Assembly: GCF_002091635.1 (NCBI RefSeq)
Contig: NZ_BDAC01000011.1
Coordinates: forward strand, 1 to 64,000
Source: Pseudomonas indica NBRC 103045
GTDB taxonomy: Bacteria > Pseudomonadota > Gammaproteobacteria > Pseudomonadales > Pseudomonadaceae
DNA: 64,000 nt
Direction: 5' to 3'
Shown here: positions 1 to 10,713 of the stretch, one piece after another
Layout of the letters: each line of letters starts with the position of its first letter
Numbering within the stretch: the first letter of the stretch is position 1
Made by a program: the position numbers and the translations under genes
Notes under the pieces: generated by a model
What the model was told of the DNA's origin: nothing
What the model saw: the letters and a program-made list of their open reading frames with translations, nothing else
Database searches by the model: none

Positions 1-22
1 GGTGCCGGCCTCACCCAGACCG

Positions 23-47
23 CCCCTCTCCCCGCCGGGGAGAGGGG
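23..47. repeat. CCCCTCTCCCC / GGGGAGAGGGG hairpin repeat
   Basis: A perfect 11-bp inverted repeat with a 3-nt spacer. The same CCCTCTCCCC...GGGGAGAGGG core recurs near 6.3-6.6 kb, 21.7 kb and, more degenerate, 51.3 kb, so this is a dispersed extragenic element. It lies downstream of the histidine kinase stop and could help terminate that transcript, but there is no T-run. Confidence 0.6.
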
Positions 48-110
48 GGACGCCTAGTTGTGAGAGGGCGGAGCCGAGCCGGGCGCATTTTCTCAAGATA
101 ACCACCACCC

Positions 111-134
111 GTAGGAGCCAGCTCTGCTGGCGAA
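111..134 (+). repeat. REP-like element, GTAGGAGCCAGCTCTGCTGG family
   Basis: This 24-base element recurs at 23205-23228 and 47061-47084, and as an inverted pair at 59497-59558. It contains the palindrome CCAGCTCTGCTGG. Elements of this kind are common between Pseudomonas genes. Bases 1-224 hold no credible gene, only this and the hairpin at 23-47. Confidence 0.75.
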
Positions 135-224
135 ACGTTGGCAGAACCTGTTCGCAAGCCGGCCCACTCAACAAAGGCAGGCCAGATTTCGTGGGACAAA
201 CCGTCCGCCCATCCCCCCTTCCGC

Positions 225-1832
225 CTACTCCTCCTCCCCCTGCCGACGCGGCCATACCAGGCTGAACTGCGCGCCGCCGAGGTCGCTGCGGCCGATCAGG
301 GCGCGGCCGCCGTGCCAGTAGATGATCCGCCGCACGATGGAAAGCCCCAGCCCATGCCCACCGGAGGCCCGGGTGCGGCTGTCGTCCAGGCGCAGGAAGG
401 GGCTGAAGATGCGCTCCCACGCCTCCTCCGGTACGCCCGGCCCGTCGTCTTCCACGTCCAGGCGGCAACGCCGTTGGCCAATCCGGTAGCTCACCCGCAC
501 CCGCGACTCGGCGTGGCGCATCGCGTTGGTCACCAGGTTCTGCAAGGCCCGGTGCAGGTAACGCGGCTCCGCCTCGACCCAGGCCCCGCCCTCCGGCGCA
601 TCCTGCGACGGCCCCTGCTCCACCCGCACGCTGGCACGCAGCGGCGCCAGCTCGGCGATCACCTGATCGAGCAGCGCATGCAGATCGACCTGCTGGAAGT
701 TCAGCGCCGGCGAGCCCTGCTCCAGGCGCGCATAGACCAACATCTCGTCCACCAGCCGGTCGAGGTCCTGGATGTCGCTGTCCATGCCCTCCATGTACTT
801 CTGCCGCGCCTTCTCCGTCTCGGCGTCGGCGATCATCTCCAGGCCGAAGCGCAGCCGCGCCACCGGCGTGCGCAACTCGTGGGACACCGCGCGGACCATC
901 TCGCGCTGCACCGAGAGAAGCTGCTGCAGGTGCTCGGCCATGTGGTTGAAAGCCGCCGCCAGCCGCCCCACCGAATCCGCCCCGCTGGCCGGCACGCGCG
1001 CCTCCAGGCTGCCGCCGGCGATACGCGTGGCGGCGCTCTCCAGATCGGACAGACGACGCTCCAGGCGCCGCACCAGCAGGTAGACGATCAGCCCGATCAG
1101 GCTCAGGCCGAGCACGCCGATCAGCACCAGCAACTGCGGCGGGTAGGGATTCATCTGGTACAGCGGGCCGATTTCCAGCACCCAGGGCGTGTCGACGATG
1201 CCGGCGAAGACACGGATCGCATCGCCGCCCTTGTCCAGCGCCATCACCGTGTCGCCCTCGTCGATGCGGCGGCGCTGGTCCTGATCGAGATCGGCCTTAT
1301 CCAGCGTCACCAGATGCAGCTCGAAGCCGAACTGCTTGGCCGCCTTCAGGTCGGCCAGCCGCGTGGGCTGCTCATCGACGGGGAAGCGCACCAACTCGTC
1401 GATCAACAGATAGATGGTGGCGCGGGCCAACTGCTCGCTGATCTGCTGCACCGAACCCACCAGCAGCAGGCCCTCGGCCTGGCTGACCAACGCGTAGACC
1501 TTGGCTGCATGCGGCCCGGTCTGCTCCACCAGAATCTGCCCCCGGAACAGCCGGGCGCGGGCACCGCTGTCGATGCCCTCCTCAGCCAGCGGCCGGACCT
1601 CCAGCGGAATGCCCAGCAAGCGTCCCCAGAGCGCCGTGGCCCGGCGTCGCTCCACGGCATTCATCGGCGCCAGATTGTCGGCCATCAGGCGGAAGGTCCC
1701 ACGCGCCAGGCTCTCGCGGTACTGGTCCGAACGCACCTCGTTGACCAGATGCAGCGCGCCGACACCCAGCAACGCCACCAGCACCAGGGCGGCCAGCATG
1801 CCGCCGTAGATGCGCAGGAAGATGGAGTTCAC
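225..1832 (-). CDS. Sensor histidine kinase, RstB-like
   Basis: Membrane histidine kinase of 535 aa that should autophosphorylate and pass phosphate to the regulator encoded just upstream. Order: N-terminal membrane helix (about 10-30), periplasmic domain, second helix (about 232-256), HAMP linker, dimerisation/phosphoacceptor helix with AVSHELRTP (His near 317), then the ATPase domain with LQNLVTNAMRHA (N box), EDDGPGVP (G1) and GHGLGLSIV (G2). It starts with GTG, whose bases overlap the regulator stop in a 4-base GTGA, so the two are translationally coupled. P. aeruginosa has a homologous sensor/regulator pair beside nrdA. The signal sensed is unknown. Confidence 0.9.
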   Translation of the reverse strand: MNSIFLRIYGGMLAALVLVALLGVGALHLVNEVRSDQYRESLARGTFRLMADNLAPMNAVERRRATALWGRLLGIPLEVRPLAEEGIDSGARARLFRGQILVEQTGPHAAKVYALVSQAEGLLLVGSVQQISEQLARATIYLLIDELVRFPVDEQPTRLADLKAAKQFGFELHLVTLDKADLDQDQRRRIDEGDTVMALDKGGDAIRVFAGIVDTPWVLEIGPLYQMNPYPPQLLVLIGVLGLSLIGLIVYLLVRRLERRLSDLESAATRIAGGSLEARVPASGADSVGRLAAAFNHMAEHLQQLLSVQREMVRAVSHELRTPVARLRFGLEMIADAETEKARQKYMEGMDSDIQDLDRLVDEMLVYARLEQGSPALNFQQVDLHALLDQVIAELAPLRASVRVEQGPSQDAPEGGAWVEAEPRYLHRALQNLVTNAMRHAESRVRVSYRIGQRRCRLDVEDDGPGVPEEAWERIFSPFLRLDDSRTRASGGHGLGLSIVRRIIYWHGGRALIGRSDLGGAQFSLVWPRRQGEEE

Positions 1833-2548
1833 AGCACCGCCGCTTCGCCGACGAACAGATAGCCCTTACTGCGCACCGTCTTGATCAGACGGGGATGCAT
1901 CGGGTCGTCACCGATTTTCGGGCGGATGCGAGAAATGCGCACGTCGATGGAACGGTCTTGGCCGTCGTACTCGATTCCGCGCAGAGAATTGAAGATTTCC
2001 TCTCGGGAGAGAATGCGCCCGGCATTGGACGCCAGCAGCCAGAGCAGATCGAACTCGGCACTGGTCAGCTCGATGCTGCGCTCGGCCAGCCAGGCTTCGC
2101 GCATGGCGTTGTCGATCACCAGCGGGCCGAAGGTCAGGCGGCGCTGCGCGCCCTCGCCGGCCGACTCCGACGGCCCCTCGCTGCGCCGCAACAGGGCCCG
2201 GATGCGCGCCAGCAGCACACGCGGACGCACCGGCTTGCACACGTAGTCATCGGCGCCCATTTCCAGGCCGAGCACCTGGTCCATATCGTCGGTGCGCGCG
2301 GTGAGCATCAGGATCGGCCCGTCGTAGCCGTCGCGCACCTTGCGGCAGATGCTCAGGCCATCCTCGCCGGGCAGCATCAGGTCGAGCACCACCAGGTCCG
2401 GCTGCTCGCGCACGATGCGTTCGGCAGCCTTGGCGCCATCGGCCTCAATGGCCACCTTCAAGCCGTTGCTTTCGAGATATTCCCGCGTCAGCTCGGCCAG
2501 ACGGCGGTCATCTTCGACGATCAGGATTTGCCAGCCTTCATGCTCCAC
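1829..2548 (-). CDS. OmpR/RstA-family response regulator
   Basis: Cytoplasmic DNA-binding response regulator, 239 aa. The receiver domain has the acidic pair at 13-14, the phosphoacceptor Asp at about 56 (VVLDLMLPGEDG) and the conserved Lys near 105 (DDYVCKP). The C-terminal winged-helix domain ends with the typical RSKGYLF hairpin. The frame is open upstream to 2779, but a GTG at 2548 preceded by GGGGAGA gives the normal family length, so I chose it. It overlaps the sensor gene by 4 bases and is divergent from nrdA. Whether it regulates nrdAB cannot be told from sequence. Confidence 0.9.
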   Translation of the reverse strand: MEHEGWQILIVEDDRRLAELTREYLESNGLKVAIEADGAKAAERIVREQPDLVVLDLMLPGEDGLSICRKVRDGYDGPILMLTARTDDMDQVLGLEMGADDYVCKPVRPRVLLARIRALLRRSEGPSESAGEGAQRRLTFGPLVIDNAMREAWLAERSIELTSAEFDLLWLLASNAGRILSREEIFNSLRGIEYDGQDRSIDVRISRIRPKIGDDPMHPRLIKTVRSKGYLFVGEAAVL

Positions 2549-2733
2549 CGCTGTCTCCCCATCAGGACTGCAAAGCGGCGGGCATTGTAGCAATGAGCGG
2601 GGCGCGGAGCCCGCCCGACGTTCGCCGGCCTCCTCCATTTTAGGAGAGCCGACGCTACTTCCAATGCCTCCTGCCTCCCTATAAATCGTGACAAACCGCA
2701 CAAAGCACAGCCCATGCCAACAGGCAATCCCAA

Positions 2734-2749
2734 ACACTATATGTAGTGG
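2734..2749. promoter_or_regulatory. NrdR-box-like operator
   Basis: The 16-mer ACACTATATGTAGTGG matches the NrdR box consensus acaCwAtATaTwGtgt at 14 of 16 positions, with the palindrome CACTA-N4-TAGTG. NrdR represses ribonucleotide reductase genes, usually through two boxes. No second box was seen at the usual short spacing. The site lies about 600 bases before the nrdA start and 185 before the divergent regulator. Confidence 0.6.
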
Positions 2750-2910
2750 TAGCCTCTTGCAGCTGCGACATCCGCGCACGGGGCCGTCATCAGGACGTCA
2801 AACCACGACGAATGGCCAAGCCCAGCCACCACGCGGCCTCCACGGAGTTACCCCAAAAAGACCCACAATTCACCCACAAGATATCCACAGGCCCGCGTTG
2901 TGCCCTCACC

Positions 2911-2956
2911 TTGCAATACCCCGGATAGCGCATTATCTTGTATCGCTATTGCGATA
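2911..2956 (+). promoter_or_regulatory. Candidate nrdA promoter with palindrome at the start site
   Basis: TTGCAA (2911-2916) and TATCTT (2934-2939) are 17 bases apart, a sigma-70-like arrangement. They are followed at once by the perfect inverted repeat TATCGC-TATT-GCGATA (2941-2956), placed where a repressor could bind. A DnaA-box-like ATATCCACA (8 of 9 to TTATCCACA) lies at 2881-2889. The start site is inferred only. Confidence 0.4.
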
Positions 2957-3349
2957 GACCCCTACATCTTGGGTCTCACCTTAAAAAGAAGCACTAGACT
3001 GGATTCACACGAAAGGCCCCATGAAAAGGGCCTTTCGGCATATAAAGTGCAGCACATTTTCAACCCCGACGGCCCGCGTGCGCCGTCTCCGAGCCGGATG
3101 GCGCCGTGAGCGCCGGGCAGCCGGAAAGTGCATAGCCCGAAACAGGGCATACCACTAGGGGTAGTGGTCGCGAAGATGGTTTTCGCGGCCCGACGCTGGA
3201 GCCAGGAAGGCACTTGCGGTCCGTGCCTTCGCTCCACGTCGACGATTTGCATGCCCGGTCGGAGTACCGGCATGAGTCGTTTTGACCAAGGGAATGACGG
3301 CCGGCACGCCAGTGCCTCCGATACATAAATTAGAAACGTGGAGAACCCC
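2957..3349 (+). promoter_or_regulatory. Long structured nrdA 5' leader
   Basis: Nearly 400 bases without a credible gene that can form a series of hairpins. 3010-3019 pairs with 3028-3037 (10 bp perfect). 3068-3073 pairs with 3082-3087, and 3100-3104 with 3110-3114. ACCACTA-GGGG-TAGTGGT at 3151-3168 is a perfect palindrome. 3169-3174 pairs with 3182-3187. 3206-3213 pairs with 3223-3230 (8 bp perfect). 3250-3259 pairs with 3266-3274 with one bulge. This density suggests a cis-acting RNA or attenuator. The conserved cores of the cobalamin riboswitch were looked for and are not convincingly present. Confidence 0.45.
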
Positions 3350-6238
<2,889 letters not shown>

Positions 6239-6285
6239 GAGCAGCGGCAAGCTTTAAGCGGTAAGCCACAAGCAATGCGCCGTAA

Positions 6286-6560
6286 CCGCCGCGCCCGACG
6301 CGGCATCCCCTCTCCCCCCTGGGGAGAGGGCCAGGGTGAGGGGACGGACCAAAAACCACCTCTAAAACCCAAAGCCGTACACGCAACACCGCCGCGCCCA
6401 GCGCGGCATCCCCTCGCCCCTCTGGGGAGAGGGTTAGGGTGAGGGGGCGGACCAAAAACCACCTCAAAAAACCAAAGCCGTACACGCAACACCGCCGCGC
6501 CCCAGCGCGGCATCCCCTCGCCCCTCTGGGGAGAGGGCTAGGGTGAGGGGGCGGACCAAA
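6286..6560 (+). repeat. Three tandem copies of a ~103-bp repeat between nrdA and nrdB
   Basis: Units begin at 6286, 6389 and 6492 with CCGCCGCGCC, an exact 103-bp period; the third is cut short near 6560. Each unit carries a CCCTC-CCCC...GGGGAGAGGG stem-loop and a GGGTGAGGGG(A/G)CGGACCAAA tail. Copies 2 and 3 are almost identical and copy 1 is more diverged. They fill most of the 436-base nrdA-nrdB gap and would lie inside any nrdAB transcript. The element core also occurs at 23-47 and 21673-21712. Confidence 0.9.
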
Positions 6561-6674
6561 GCCCAACACAAAGACCTCACCCCACACAGAACTCCGCCTT
6601 TGCGTGCACAAACCCAAAGGCAACCGCAACAGTCCGACCGGCAACGCACCGGTCACCGACCAGGAGGAACCCAC

Positions 6675-7922
6675 ATGCTGAGCTGGGACGAATTCGACAA
6701 ACCCGAAGAAGGCACCGCCGCCAAGCCGGCCGCTGCGCAAGCCACCGCCGAACTGAGCATCGAAAAACTCGACAGCGTTGGCGATGCCGCCGCCCATGAA
6801 GCCCGCGCCGTGGCCGCCGACGACTCCGACGCCGTGGCCCGCGCCAAGGCCGCACTGAACGAACTCGACGTACAGGAAGGCCTGGAAGACCTCGAAGGCG
6901 CCGCCGCCCGCGTACGCGTCGACGAAAAGCGCATGATCAACTGCCGCGCCGACCTCAACCAACTCGTCCCCTTCAAGTACGACTGGGCCTGGCAGAAATA
7001 CCTGGATGGCTGCGCCAACCACTGGATGCCCCAGGAAGTGAACATGAACGCCGACATTGCCCTGTGGAAGAGCAAGGACGGCCTCACCGAAGACGAACGC
7101 CGCATCGTCAAGCGCAACCTCGGCTTCTTCTCCACCGCCGACTCCCTGGTCGCCAACAACCTGGTGCTGGCCGTCTACCGCCTCATCACCAACCCCGAGT
7201 GCCGCCAGTACATCCTGCGCCAGGCCTTCGAAGAAGCCATCCACACCCATGCCTACCAGTACTGCATCGAGTCCCTGGGCATGGACGAAGGCGAAATCTT
7301 CAACATGTACCACGAGATTCCCTCAGTCGCTAAGAAAGCCTCCTGGGGCCTCAAGTACACCCGCTCGATCTCCGACCCGAACTTCAACACCGGCACCGTC
7401 GAGACCGACAAGGAATTCCTGCGCAACCTCATCGCCTACTACTGCGTGCTGGAAGGCATCTTCTTCTACTGCGGCTTCACCCAGATCCTCTCCATGGGCC
7501 GCCGCAACAAAATGACCGGCACCGCCGAACAGTTCCAGTACATCCTCCGCGACGAGTCCATGCACCTGAACTTCGGCATCGACGTGATCAACCAGATCAA
7601 GATCGAAAACCCGCACCTGTGGGACGCCGCCATGAAGGACGAAGCGACCCAGATGATCCTCCAGGGCACCCAACTGGAAATCGAATACGCCCGCGACACC
7701 ATGCCCCGCGGCGTACTCGGTATGAACGCCGCGATGATGGAGGACTACCTCAAATTCATCGCCAACCGCCGCCTGACCCAGATCGGCCTGAAAGAAGAAT
7801 ACCCGGGCACCACCAACCCGTTCCCGTGGATGAGCGAAATCATGGACCTGAAGAAGGAGAAGAACTTCTTCGAGACGCGGGTGATTGAGTATCAGACGGG
7901 TGGGGCGTTGAGCTGGGATTGA
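6675..7922 (+). CDS. nrdB: Ribonucleoside-diphosphate reductase class Ia, beta subunit
   Basis: Ferritin-like subunit that holds the diiron-tyrosyl radical used by NrdA; 415 aa, the length of the P. aeruginosa protein. It has an N-terminal extension of about 80 residues rich in Ala/Glu, then the four-helix core with metal ligands in [12 protein letters not shown] and [11 protein letters not shown]. The frame extends upstream, but the ATG at 6675 with AGGAGG before it is the clear start. It lies 436 bases after nrdA on the same strand, separated by the tandem repeat. Confidence 0.97.
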   Translation: MLSWDEFDKPEEGTAAKPAAAQATAELSIEKLDSVGDAAAHEARAVAADDSDAVARAKAALNELDVQEGLEDLEGAAARVRVDEKRMINCRADLNQLVPFKYDWAWQKYLDGCANHWMPQEVNMNADIALWKSKDGLTEDERRIVKRNLGFFSTADSLVANNLVLAVYRLITNPECRQYILRQAFEEAIHTHAYQYCIESLGMDEGEIFNMYHEIPSVAKKASWGLKYTRSISDPNFNTGTVETDKEFLRNLIAYYCVLEGIFFYCGFTQILSMGRRNKMTGTAEQFQYILRDESMHLNFGIDVINQIKIENPHLWDAAMKDEATQMILQGTQLEIEYARDTMPRGVLGMNAAMMEDYLKFIANRRLTQIGLKEEYPGTTNPFPWMSEIMDLKKEKNFFETRVIEYQTGGALSWD

Positions 7923-7998
7923 TAGTCGCCTCATCCCACTAGAGGGGCGCAAGGAAGCGTTTCTCGGCTTCGAAATTACTCGGAGCCAAAAACAAGAA

Positions 7999-8032
7999 AC
8001 CCACGGAGGCCCTCCTACAGGCCACCGTGGGT
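7999..8032 (-). terminator. Strong stem-loop after nrdB
   Basis: ACCCACGG-A-GGCC pairs with GGCC-A-CCGTGGGT around an 8-nt loop, 12 pairs with one A-A mismatch. The flank rich in A on the left (AAAAACAAGAAAC) would be a U-rich tract for transcripts on the minus strand; on the plus strand no T-run follows. It may still end the nrdB message. Confidence 0.45.
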
Positions 8033-8177
8033 CTTGACCGTGCTGGTGAACAAAGCCCACCTGTACGGGCCGCGACTGACGTGAGGCATCAATCGCTTCG
8101 GCATTTAGGCAAATGCGCCGGGTGATTATGGTCAACGAACGGGCGGTGTCAACGGCTTCGGATGAGAGGTATTCGCC

Positions 8178-8306
8178 ATGAGCGGAGCTCCCACCCCGCC
8201 GCCCGGCTTTAAGGCAGTGTTTTGCATGTCCTTTAAGCATTGGCGGAGCGGCAAAGAGGTGCGAAGAAAAGACGGAAAACCGTTTTGCTTCTTCGTAAAG
8301 CTGTAG
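8178..8306 (+). CDS. Small basic protein, 42 aa, unknown
   Basis: ATG at 8178 with GATGAGAGG upstream, ending in TAG at 8306. The product begins MSGAPTPPPGFKAVFC and ends KPFCFFVKL. The pattern of aromatic, Cys and basic residues (CMSFKHWRSGKEVRRKDGK) resembles a group of short Pseudomonas/gammaproteobacterial hypothetical proteins I recall, but no function is known. A GGGGGGTAGC...GCTACCCCCC hairpin follows directly, which supports a discrete gene. Confidence 0.5.
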   Translation: MSGAPTPPPGFKAVFCMSFKHWRSGKEVRRKDGKPFCFFVKL

Positions 8307-8313
8307 CCCCTTT

Positions 8314-8337
8314 GGGGGGTAGCTAACGCTACCCCCC
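8314..8337 (+). terminator. Perfect 10-bp hairpin after the 42-aa gene
   Basis: GGGGGGTAGC (8314-8323) pairs with GCTACCCCCC (8328-8337) around TAAC. It begins eight bases after the small gene stop and lies before the WYL-like gene. No T-run follows, so termination is only suggested. Confidence 0.5.
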
Positions 8338-8368
8338 AACACCCGCCCTTAGAAAGAGGCCATTAGCC

Positions 8369-8659
8369 ATGATCGATTTGATAACGAACGCTATCCGCAA
8401 TCAACAAGTACTTTCCTTCACATACGATAGCCTGCCACGTATCGTTGAACCGCATGCCTTGGGAATCTCAAGAGCAGGGAATAATGTTCTTCGTTGTTAT
8501 CAAACTCAAGGAAGGCATATAACCCCCGGCCATGACTGGGATTTGTGTGAGGTCGCCAAAATGAAAGATCTCCAGCTCACCGGAAATTGCTTTAATGGAC
8601 CTCGTCCAGGTTACAAGCGCGGCGACAAGCACATGGCTCAAATCTTTGCCGAACTGTAA
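8369..8659 (+). CDS. WYL-domain-like small protein
   Basis: A 96-aa protein that looks like a free-standing WYL core: VLSFTYDSLPRIVEPHALGI, a strand with NVLRCYQ, then WDLCEVAKMKDLQL. WYL domains bind ligands or nucleic acid and are common in regulators of defence and mobile loci; here there is no helix-turn-helix partner domain. AGAGG precedes the ATG. It starts the accessory island after nrdB. Confidence 0.65.
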   Translation: MIDLITNAIRNQQVLSFTYDSLPRIVEPHALGISRAGNNVLRCYQTQGRHITPGHDWDLCEVAKMKDLQLTGNCFNGPRPGYKRGDKHMAQIFAEL

Positions 8660-8696
8660 CCTAGCAAACGAAGCACTCAAGGCGGAGACACTCTTC

Positions 8697-8740
8697 ATCG
8701 TTCCCACACTCCGCGTGGGAATCCTACTGGGACGCTCCGC
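8697..8740 (+). repeat. Island REP doublet, copy 1 (forward)
   Basis: ATCGTTCCCAC...GTGGGAA followed by GGGACGCTCCG: two adjacent palindromes, the second degraded. First of eight copies of this family between 8.7 and 14.6 kb. Confidence 0.75.
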
Positions 8741-8808
8741 CCTCTCACTGAGTTCAAGGAAGAACTCATAGACCGTAGTCGCTACCTCACCGAATCGGGA
8801 GGCATAAA

Positions 8809-9804
8809 ATGGCAGCTGCAGATAAATTCAAACAACCAGTAATTACTACTTTGGCCAAGCGCGCAGCAAACCGCTGCTCAAACCCAGAATGCGGTGCTAT
8901 AACCAGTGGTCCGACAGACAACCCAGATGAGTCAATAAATATTGGTGAGGCAGCCCATATTTACGGTGCAAACCCTGGCTCAGCTCGCTATGATCCGAGC
9001 ATGACAGGAGTAGAGCGCAGTGCCATTTCGAACGCTATTTGGTTATGCGGCAATTGCCACAAGCTAGTTGATGATGATCCGAACAAATATCCAGCCGGCC
9101 TTCTTTTTGAATGGCAACGTGAACATGAACGCCGCATCTCAGAGCAAGTTGAAAAATCTGGGAATGCATTAAGAGAACGCTATGAACAGCGCCATCTTGA
9201 AGAGTTTGGGCGCCTTAGCTATCTAGCCGAAAGACTTATACTCGAAAAAGGTGATTACTGGGAGTATCAGCTTACTGCTGAGGTCCTTCGTTACGAACTT
9301 GCACCCACAGTAAAACGGTGGACTGCACTTAAGCGGGGCCTCTACGTTAAACCAGTAATTCGTGTTGAAAACGAAAGCTTTATACATTGGCTTTCGGATC
9401 GAATGAATGAAATTCAAGGAATTACTCATGCTTTCAGCGAGCTAACCAACTCGGAACTTACCCGAGCATGGGGCGAGCCCGGAATACCTGGCAATGACAT
9501 AAATATTGTTACGACATGTCGCTTATATGCAGAAATCTGCAATAGTACCCTTTCTTGGGAAGAGACGGTGCGTTTTGCCCGTACCAGCGAGGAATTTTCA
9601 AGCGTCCAAAATTTACTTATTGGAATTGCAGGCAAAATCATTGAAGAGTGCGCAAAAATACCTGAATTCCTCATTAATATGATTAATGAAAAGCCAACCA
9701 CTGGACTTTTTCGCTTATCACTTTCCCTTACATTACCCGATGATTGGTCAGAAAAAATAAGCAAAGCAATGGAACAGGCACTATTCGCGACAAGATTTTC
9801 TTAG
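8809..9804 (+). CDS. HNH endonuclease-like protein
   Basis: 331 aa. The N-terminal ~120 residues look like an HNH nuclease with a zinc knuckle: CSNPEC near 24-29, GEAAHIYGA (first catalytic His), a conserved YDP-MTGVERS stretch, SNAIWLCGNCHKLVDDD, and a final WQREHE. The remaining ~200 residues are helical and not recognised. GGGAGG precedes the ATG. It is AT-rich compared with nrdAB, consistent with transfer. A membrane protein gene follows after 37 bases, so the two probably form an operon. A defence role is inference from this nuclease/membrane pairing. Confidence 0.7.
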   Translation: MAAADKFKQPVITTLAKRAANRCSNPECGAITSGPTDNPDESINIGEAAHIYGANPGSARYDPSMTGVERSAISNAIWLCGNCHKLVDDDPNKYPAGLLFEWQREHERRISEQVEKSGNALRERYEQRHLEEFGRLSYLAERLILEKGDYWEYQLTAEVLRYELAPTVKRWTALKRGLYVKPVIRVENESFIHWLSDRMNEIQGITHAFSELTNSELTRAWGEPGIPGNDINIVTTCRLYAEICNSTLSWEETVRFARTSEEFSSVQNLLIGIAGKIIEECAKIPEFLINMINEKPTTGLFRLSLSLTLPDDWSEKISKAMEQALFATRFS

Positions 9805-9841
9805 AGGAAATTGGACAATCGACCACAAACAAGGAAACCAC

Positions 9842-10525
9842 ATGGCAGAACAATCAAACTTCATAACCAGCACCACAGAAGCGATTAGAAGCATTCCCGA
9901 TCTAATAGATGCAATACTTCAGGCCCTCAGCGAGCCATATGGCTGGATCACATTAACGGCCATAGCATTCTGGTTATTTTTTAACAGAAACTTATTGAAA
10001 TTTTTCAGCAGCCACCTCAACCGAGAAAATAAACGTTTTGAATATATTTCCAGCTATCTAGAAAAGTCTGAACTAGCAAACAAACTTACCCTTGAGGCCA
10101 TATGTGACGCGCGAGACGCACACTACTTCAATCAGGCAACCGGAATATTTGCTGAGCGGTCAAGGCGCGAATCTTTAATCCTATTTCATAAAAAACATTC
10201 TCACCACATAAACTGGACCCATATTAGACGCGCCTTACCCTACATAGAAACCAGTAACAAGCAGCTAATATCCATCAGAAAGATGAACGCCTCAGATATA
10301 TTTGGATACTACTACAACCTAATAACTGGCTTTTTCTGCCTTCTCTTCAGTGCCGCCATATTTATTGCGTTCATTACAACTCAAAACCCAACACCAACTT
10401 CCCTGCTCTTTGTCTTTTTAGGAATAGTACTTTTATCAATGCTTGGATTATTCGTGCTCTCTCAGACATTTCCAGAGCAATCCGCAAAGAAAATAGAGAA
10501 GCTTTTATTCGAAGAATCACAGTGA
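9842..10525 (+). CDS. Membrane protein paired with the HNH gene
   Basis: 227 aa, unknown family. One hydrophobic helix lies at about 35-52, followed by a ~100-residue charged, helical cytoplasmic part with KKHSHHINW, then two close helices at about 158-182 and 187-205. AAGGAA precedes the ATG. Its position 37 bases after the HNH gene on the same strand and its similar base composition suggest the two work together, perhaps as nuclease and membrane partner. This is inference only. Confidence 0.6.
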   Translation: MAEQSNFITSTTEAIRSIPDLIDAILQALSEPYGWITLTAIAFWLFFNRNLLKFFSSHLNRENKRFEYISSYLEKSELANKLTLEAICDARDAHYFNQATGIFAERSRRESLILFHKKHSHHINWTHIRRALPYIETSNKQLISIRKMNASDIFGYYYNLITGFFCLLFSAAIFIAFITTQNPTPTSLLFVFLGIVLLSMLGLFVLSQTFPEQSAKKIEKLLFEESQ

Positions 10526-10547
10526 CAGGAATCAATCCATTACCTCT

Positions 10548-10598
10548 GATCGTTCCCACGCTCTGCGTGGGAACCCCGCCCGGGACGCTCCGTATCCC
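10548..10598 (+). repeat. Island REP doublet, copy 2 (forward)
   Basis: GATCGTTCCCACGCTCTGCG palindrome arm, then CGGGACGCTCCGTATCCC. It pairs as an inverted repeat with copy 3 at 11571-11625; the two enclose the next gene. Confidence 0.8.
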
Positions 10599-10713
10599 TA
10601 TTCAAGAGTCTGGCGGCTTATCATCGCCTGAGTGGGAATAACAAACATCATAGCCGCTTATAAAAATCCCCACCAGAAAGAAACCTGACAATCCCAAACA
10701 GAACTACACCAAT

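Noticed and set aside
2957-3349. Cobalamin riboswitch before nrdA
   Set aside because: GAGCCAGGAAGG recalls the B12 box, but the other conserved cores are missing or out of order, and class Ia reductase does not need cobalamin. Kept only as an unknown structured leader.
6286-6560. CRISPR array
   Set aside because: Three direct repeats with a 103-bp period, but the whole unit is conserved; there are no short repeats with differing spacers and no cas genes.
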